This document shows, piece by piece, positions 60,701 to 64,000 of a stretch of DNA of 64,000 nt (the stretch's first letter is position 1; each line of letters begins with the position of its first letter). Source of the DNA: Nonomuraea candida. Its GTDB lineage: Bacteria > Actinomycetota > Actinomycetes > Streptosporangiales > Streptosporangiaceae. Position numbers and translations under genes: made by a program. A model generated the notes under the pieces. It saw only the letters and a program-made list of their open reading frames with translations, was not told where the DNA came from and did not search any database. The stretch lies in NCBI RefSeq assembly GCF_000725485.1, contig NZ_JOAG01000026.1, positions 124,001-188,000 on the forward strand. Direction: 5' to 3'.

Positions 60701-60770
60701 GGACTGCGGCACCGCGAGCGCGGCGCGCGATCACGTCAGGGCCGCCGAGTTCCAGGCGTTCTCCCGCTGA
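57762..60770 (+). CDS. Secreted M36-type (fungalysin-like) metallopeptidase
   Basis: This 1002-residue protein has a Sec signal (about 1-30), an FTP-type propeptide region (about 60-250) and a His-rich repeat (259-294). The M36 catalytic domain follows with zinc motif HEYTH (H520, E521, H524) and third ligand E548 in NESTSDLF. A C-terminal beta-sandwich (NHASAASGATASGDGVNQARLIDETEATNWASR, F5/8-type discoidin-like) completes it. GTG 57762 has AGGAGGG; the upstream frame to 57702 is unlikely. It would degrade extracellular protein. It ends before a strong terminator. Confidence 0.92.
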   Translation: MSSSKSWLRSTLIVTALTATVLPLAGAARGEPGGQAPEIHDFQAEIHGVPDVDNRQGRVPPPASAARRIAGSGAEIRWNALGTPAAIVSAEPLAEGLSSDPERAARDYLKANEAVFGLTAEAVDALETVAVNPIGPGAAVLLRQRFGDLPAGVDGLVALGVSGGQVRHVTSSLSRQTGAPPAAAITAERAMEIAARDGGIDLATAVTKQATPVAVPAPDGVHSAYQVVLIGGAQGAEAAYTTHVDAVSGAILTRENLVDHAEHADHAEHADHAEHADHADRAQHADHAQHANHAGGQDPDNPRWSVFPASPRGDYSSKDTRETWCHAPGPGCDYATGGDPATGKAWDVDHTTNEPTGTSLGNAARTFENRASGDPFSVGTRPNVLTPGRNYLYPWKNTWYEAKCDPAVFDQPGENDLEAAIANLYAMHNRMHDWSYRLGFTETAWNMQDDNGGRGGLGNDPEQGNAQAGARVLSVRDNANQITGPDGVAPITNMYLWQPIAGSFYAPCVDGDYDMSVIGHEYTHAISGRMVGGPTAGWSGAQAGAMNESTSDLFSTEYLYEYGFRPVGETPYVVGGYVTGDKSRGIRNYDMSRSPLNYSDIGYDIVGVQTHADGEIWSATQFDVRAAFIKRYGHGTAKQQRACADGKTPVDECPGNRRWAQLSFDALLLMASGAVDYVDHRDALLAADAIRFGGKNRDIMWRAFAEHGLGEGAASNGPADPDPTPSFVNPEGKNGSLRLKPLGEAKDAALRLYVGDYESRVVPVADTDPATPLGDTVEMTPGVYDFVVVGAGFGHKRLKYAVVPGVTLPLPLALPRNHASAASGATASGDGVNQARLIDETEATNWASRTGAPAGKSVVVDLAGDEPVRIRRVQVSAMLRPGTDPADPGTQNRFSSLRSFEVLACSANCADPASFTKIYTSRSDAFDAALPRPRGGDMLIKSFDVRPANATHLMLRALTTQCTGNPLYAGEQDNDPNSATDCGTASAARDHVRAAEFQAFSR
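58536..58643. repeat. His-rich 18-bp repeat inside the metallopeptidase gene
   Basis: The unit GACCACGCCGAGCACGCG, encoding DHAEHA, repeats from 58536 with variants up to 58643, giving 36 residues with about 13 histidines between propeptide and catalytic domain. Confidence 0.9.
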
Positions 60771-60787
60771 CGTCTCCTCCCGGGCGG

Positions 60788-60820
60788 GGGCCCGCGCTTC
60801 TCCTCGTGGAGCGCGGGCCC
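60788..60820 (+). terminator. Terminator after metallopeptidase
   Basis: GGGCCCGCGCT (60788-60798) and AGCGCGGGCCC (60810-60820) form a perfect 11-bp stem with an 11-base loop, 18 bases after the stop codon. Confidence 0.75.
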
Positions 60821-60829
60821 TCCGCAGGC

Positions 60830-60896
60830 TAATTTGATGTCGTACTATCTCAAGGAGAACTAGTAGTATGCTCCGAGATAGTTAGACATCAAATTA
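60830..60896. promoter_or_regulatory. Large inverted repeat upstream of amidohydrolase gene
   Basis: A 22-bp arm starting TAATTTGATGTC (60830-60851) is repeated in inverse at 60875-60896 with 20 of 22 positions matching. Within it, ACTATCTC...GGAG-like half-sites are read in opposite directions from the centre. The palindrome lies directly before the amidohydrolase ribosome-binding site, in a region of low GC, and is very likely an operator for a dimeric or tetrameric repressor not encoded here. Confidence 0.65.
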
Positions 60897-60913
60897 ATGT
60901 GACGGGGAGAGCC

Positions 60914-62158
60914 ATGCGTACCCTGATCCGGAACGTGCGCGTCTTCGACGGTGAGCGGACCGTGCCGGCCGCCGACGTGCTCATCGACGGCGACCGCATC
61001 GCGGAGGCCGGCGGCGGGCCGGCGGACGTGGAGGTGGACGTGGAGGTGGACGGCACGGGCAGGACCCTGCTGCCCGGCCTCATCGACGCCCACGCGCACG
61101 CCTACGACGGCGACCTGGCGGAGGCGCTGCGGTTCGGCGTCACCACCGAGCTGGAGATGAACAACCTGCCGCCCATCACCGCCGCCCAGCGCCGCCTGGC
61201 CGCCGAGCGCGACGATGTGGCCGACCTGCGCAGCTCCGGCATGATCGCCACCGCCCCCGGCGGGCACCCGTCCCAGCTCATGACCCCCGGCCTGCTGCGC
61301 GCCCTGGGCAGCGACGTGGACGCCGGCCTGGACACCGTCGCCGACGCGGGCCAGGCCAGGGCGTTCGTGGAGGCGCGGCTGGCCGAGGGCGCCGACTACC
61401 TCAAGATCGCCGTTGACGACGGGTCGGTGTCGGGCATGGCGCTGCCCGTGCTCAGCCCCGAGCTGGCCGCCGTCCTGGTGGCGGCCGGGCACGCCGCCGG
61501 GCTCAAGGTCATCGCCCACACCGTGACCGCCAGGGAGGCGCTGATCGCGCTGGACGCGGGCGTGGACGGGCTCGCCCACCTCTACTCCGACGTGGCCGAG
61601 GAGGGCGCCGAGGAGACGGCCGCCAGGATCGCCGCCCACGACGCGTTCGTGGTCAGCACCATGGTCTACATCGAGGCCGTCACGGGCGACCCCGGCGGCG
61701 CCGAGCTGCTGCGCGACCCGCGCACGGCCGGGCGGATGTCGGAGCGGTCGAAGGCCACGTTCGCGCGGCACGTCCCGGGCGTGCCCATGCACGCGAAGGG
61801 CGTGCGCAACGCCTCCCACGCGGCGGCGGCGCTGCTGCGGGCCGGGGTGCCGGTGCTCGCGGGCACGGACGCGACGCCGTTCGGGCCGGTGCACGGCGCG
61901 GGCCTGCACCGCGAGCTGCTGCTGCTCACGCAGGCGGGGCTGACGCCCGAGCAGGCGCTCGCGGCGGCCACGAGCGTCCCGGCGCGCTGCTTCGGCCTCG
62001 CCGACCGCGGCCGGATCGCCGCCGGGCTGCGAGCGGACCTGCTGCTCGTGGACGGCGACCCGACCACCGACATCACCGCCACCCGCGCCGTCGCCGGCGT
62101 CTGGCGGCGCGGCGTGCGGCAGGACCAGGACCCGCGGGAGAGCCAGGACATGAGGTAG
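60914..62158 (+). CDS. Amidohydrolase-family metal-dependent hydrolase
   Basis: This 414-residue protein has the N-terminal beta-sandwich opening MRTLIRNVRVFDGERTVPAADVLIDGDRI, the first metal motif GLIDAHAHAYDG and a His in IAHTV. A further HLYSD segment and late Asp in LAGTDATPFG follow, an arrangement of the imidazolonepropionase/prolidase-like subgroup. The metal-bridging carboxylated Lys may be the K in DYLKIAVDDGS. Substrate is unknown; cyclic amides and dipeptides are typical. ATG 60914 has GGGGAG. The palindrome just upstream suggests inducible expression. Confidence 0.9.
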   Translation: MRTLIRNVRVFDGERTVPAADVLIDGDRIAEAGGGPADVEVDVEVDGTGRTLLPGLIDAHAHAYDGDLAEALRFGVTTELEMNNLPPITAAQRRLAAERDDVADLRSSGMIATAPGGHPSQLMTPGLLRALGSDVDAGLDTVADAGQARAFVEARLAEGADYLKIAVDDGSVSGMALPVLSPELAAVLVAAGHAAGLKVIAHTVTAREALIALDAGVDGLAHLYSDVAEEGAEETAARIAAHDAFVVSTMVYIEAVTGDPGGAELLRDPRTAGRMSERSKATFARHVPGVPMHAKGVRNASHAAAALLRAGVPVLAGTDATPFGPVHGAGLHRELLLLTQAGLTPEQALAAATSVPARCFGLADRGRIAAGLRADLLLVDGDPTTDITATRAVAGVWRRGVRQDQDPRESQDMR

Positions 62159-62228
62159 GGCCGGAATGTGCGGCAGGGTCGGGGGTGACCCGCCGCCCGA
62201 GCGGCCGCCGTCCCGGGGCCGGCGCGGG

Positions 62229-62882
62229 TCAGCCGAGCACGTTCTCGTGCAGCGCGCGCAGGACCGCGTTGGTACGGTCCCGCGCGCCGAGCTTGAGCAG
62301 CACGGTCGAGACGTGGTTCTTCACCGTGCCCTCGGCCAGGAACAGCGCCCGCGCGATCTCCCGGTTGCTGTAGCCCTCCGCCACCAGCCGCAACACCTCC
62401 AGCTCCCGCTCGGTGAGCGGCTGGATCCGCGGCAGGTCCGCGCCGCCCGGCGGCCGGCGGTCCCGCACGGCCCGCAGCAGCCGGCTGGTGATCGAGGGGG
62501 AGATCAGCGTGCCGCCGTCGGCGAGCGTGCGGATGGCCCGGGTGAGCTGGTCGAGCGTCACGTCCTTGAGCAGGTAGCCGCAGGCCCCGGCGCGCATCGC
62601 GTCGAGCACGAGCGTGTCGGTGTCGAACGTGGTCAGCACCAGCACCGGCGGCGGCCGCCACGCCGTGACGTCGCGCAGGGCGGTGAGCGCCCAGATGCCG
62701 TCGTGGCGCGGCATGCGCAGGTCGAGGAGCACGACGTCGGGCGCGTGCTCCTCGATGGCGGCCAGGGCGGTCATGCCGTCGTCGGCCTCGCCCACCACCT
62801 CGATCTCGTCGGTCAGGCCGAGCAGGCTGCGGATGCCCTGCCGCACCAGGGTCTGGTCGTCCACCACCAGCACGCGGATCAT
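62229..62882 (-). CDS. NarL/LuxR-type response regulator
   Basis: This 217-residue protein has a receiver domain (MIRVLVVDDQTLVRQGIRSLLG) with acidic pair DD, phospho-acceptor Asp in VVLLDLRMPRHDG, Thr in LVLTTF and Lys in LLKDV. A LuxR-type helix-turn-helix follows (LTERELEVLRLVAEGYSNREIARALFLAEGTVKNHVSTVLLKLGARDRTNAV). Its start overlaps the kinase stop by 4 bases, a classical two-component pair. Target genes are unknown; no obvious neighbour is regulated. Confidence 0.94.
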   Translation of the reverse strand: MIRVLVVDDQTLVRQGIRSLLGLTDEIEVVGEADDGMTALAAIEEHAPDVVLLDLRMPRHDGIWALTALRDVTAWRPPPVLVLTTFDTDTLVLDAMRAGACGYLLKDVTLDQLTRAIRTLADGGTLISPSITSRLLRAVRDRRPPGGADLPRIQPLTERELEVLRLVAEGYSNREIARALFLAEGTVKNHVSTVLLKLGARDRTNAVLRALHENVLG

Positions 62883-64000
62883 CGCGCGGGCAGCCAGGCG
62901 GTCACGCGGAACCCGTCGCTGCCGTCGAGGCGCACGCCGCCGCCCATCGCGCCGACCCGCTCGGCCAGGCCGCGCAGGCCGTTACCCGGCGCGATGCGCG
63001 GCGCGCCGCGCCCGTCGTCGACCGAGGTCAGCTTCAGGGTGTCGTCCGGCCGCCGCTCGATGGCGATCCGCAGCGAGGTCGCGTCCGCGTGGCGGATCGT
63101 GTTGGTGACGATCTCCTGGACGACGCGGATGAGCGTGATCGTCTGCTCCTCGGAGGTGCGCACGTCGGCGTCGATGTCCACGCTGATGTCCAGGCCGGGG
63201 ATGTCGCGTACGACCGAGGCCAGGGACGCGCGCAGGTCGGGCGCGTCGGCGCGGAGCAGGCCGACGGTCTTGCGCACGTCGTCGAGCAGCTCCCTGGCCA
63301 CCCGGTCGGCGCGCTCGATGTGCTCGCGCGCGCCCGAGCCCGCGCCGTCGCGGTGGCGGGCGACCTCCAGTTCGAGGGTGAGCGCGGTGAGCTGGTGGCC
63401 GACCAGGTCGTGCAGGTCGCGGGCGATGCGCAGCCGCTCGTGGGTCCGGGCCGAGTCGGCCAGCGCGACGCTCGCCGCGCGCAGCTCGACGTGCGCCTCG
63501 GCCAGCTCGCGGCGCATCCGCTGCTCCCTGATGACCGCGACGGTGCTGAGCAGCGTCGCCGCCTGGATCAGCAGGTAGATCAGCGTGGCGAGAACGACGG
63601 CGGTGCCGTCGGCGCCGGCCCGGCTCACGGCCAGGGCGATCACCAGGGAGTTGAGCGCGACCACCACCGGCCCCGTCCACACCGGCAGCAGGTGCGCGCT
63701 CAGCGCCGCGGCGAAGACGAGCAGGATCGGCAGCCATCCGGCGCCGGGCGCGGTCAGGACGAGGATCCAGGCCAGGACGACGTAGAGGGCGTACGAGATC
63801 CGCGGGCGCAGCAGCGCGCGGCCGTTGTGGAGGGTGGCGCTGTGGAGGGCGGCGCTGTGGAAGGCGGCGCTCACGAAGGAGACCAGCAGCGCCACGAACA
63901 GGGCGCTCCACAGGAGCCGGGGGATCTGGGTGCCGGCCCCGCTGATCAGGGTCGGTGCGCCCACCCCGGCGCACAGCAGGAGCACCGCCAGACCGGCCCA
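62879..64000 (-). CDS. Sensor histidine kinase, HisKA_3 type (start outside window)
   Basis: The frame stays open to the right edge. There are about five to six membrane helices, then HTHERLRIARDLHDLVGHQLTALTLELEVARH with the phosphorylated His in RDLHD, a dimerisation helix, and a HATPase-type end (EIVTNTIRHADATSL, DDGRGA, GNGLRGLAERVGAMGG). These are characteristic of NarX/DesK-like kinases. The short HSAALHSATLHN tract near the first loop is a small repeat. At least 372 residues are present; an N-terminal extension may lie beyond 64000. Confidence 0.9.
   Translation of the reverse strand, partial: WAGLAVLLLCAGVGAPTLISGAGTQIPRLLWSALFVALLVSFVSAAFHSAALHSATLHNGRALLRPRISYALYVVLAWILVLTAPGAGWLPILLVFAAALSAHLLPVWTGPVVVALNSLVIALAVSRAGADGTAVVLATLIYLLIQAATLLSTVAVIREQRMRRELAEAHVELRAASVALADSARTHERLRIARDLHDLVGHQLTALTLELEVARHRDGAGSGAREHIERADRVARELLDDVRKTVGLLRADAPDLRASLASVVRDIPGLDISVDIDADVRTSEEQTITLIRVVQEIVTNTIRHADATSLRIAIERRPDDTLKLTSVDDGRGAPRIAPGNGLRGLAERVGAMGGGVRLDGSDGFRVTAWLPAR

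Overview
This is a high-GC actinobacterial chromosome segment. Codon third positions are strongly G/C, GTG starts and 4-base ATGA or GTGA gene overlaps are common, and secreted proteins carry Sec, Tat or lipoprotein signals. The gene set (several secreted polymer hydrolases, LacI, ROK, PaaX and LuxR regulators, a GPP34 protein, a CHAT/subtilase/sigma locus) fits a soil or mycelial actinomycete. Streptosporangiales such as Nonomuraea is my best guess, but this is inference and not proven by the window.

Layout. (1) 1-863: N-terminal part of a LuxR-type ATPase regulator that runs off the left edge. (2) 951-9078: a leftward branched-chain-amino-acid-type ABC importer operon (binding protein, two ATPases, two permeases), divergent from a PaaX-family regulator, an acyl-CoA ligase and a MetE-like zinc methyltransferase. 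Promoter elements and an inverted repeat lie in the shared intergenic region. (3) 9226-16572: mostly leftward single genes: GH30 glycosidase, SRPBCC protein, nuclease-like/lamin-tail protein, GPP34 protein, APC permease, Tat-exported multicopper oxidase. (4) 16850-23249: LacI regulator, sugar ABC importer, type I sulfatase and aldo/keto reductase, with twin operator-like palindromes before the LacI gene. (5) 23362-28336: chitinase, small luciferase-like-domain protein, Tm-1-like/PEP-hydrolase-like pair, cupin.

(6) 28481-35817: a five-gene SWIM / uncharacterised / VWA / MoxR-AAA / DUF5682-type operon resembling the poorly understood YehQ-YehP-YehL-YehM set. (7) 36164-40551: polysaccharide deacetylase and GH15 glucodextranase-like enzyme. 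(8) 40613-46775: a caspase-like CHAT-TPR protein divergent from an operon encoding a cytosolic subtilase, a sigma factor and one or two uncharacterised proteins. (9) 46944-53130: L,D-transpeptidase, multicopper-oxidase remnant, FAH-family enzyme, GH87-type alpha-1,3-glucanase, and a WXG100-like gene pair. (10) 53332-57403: sulfatase remnant, ROK regulator, ABM-domain monooxygenase, orphan ABC ATPase with an apparently leaderless promoter, FMN reductase. (11) 57762-64000: large M36-like metallopeptidase with a His-rich repeat, amidohydrolase behind a large inverted repeat, and a NarL-type two-component pair cut by the right edge.

The two strongest candidates for little-described systems are regions 6 and 8, which lie about 5 kb apart. 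Both look like NTP- or protease-driven signalling and conflict machinery. A second theme is degradation of fungal or microbial polysaccharides (chitinase, alpha-1,3-glucanase, alpha-glucan exo-enzyme, GH30, deacetylase). A third is frequent short tandem-repeat expansion both inside genes and between them.
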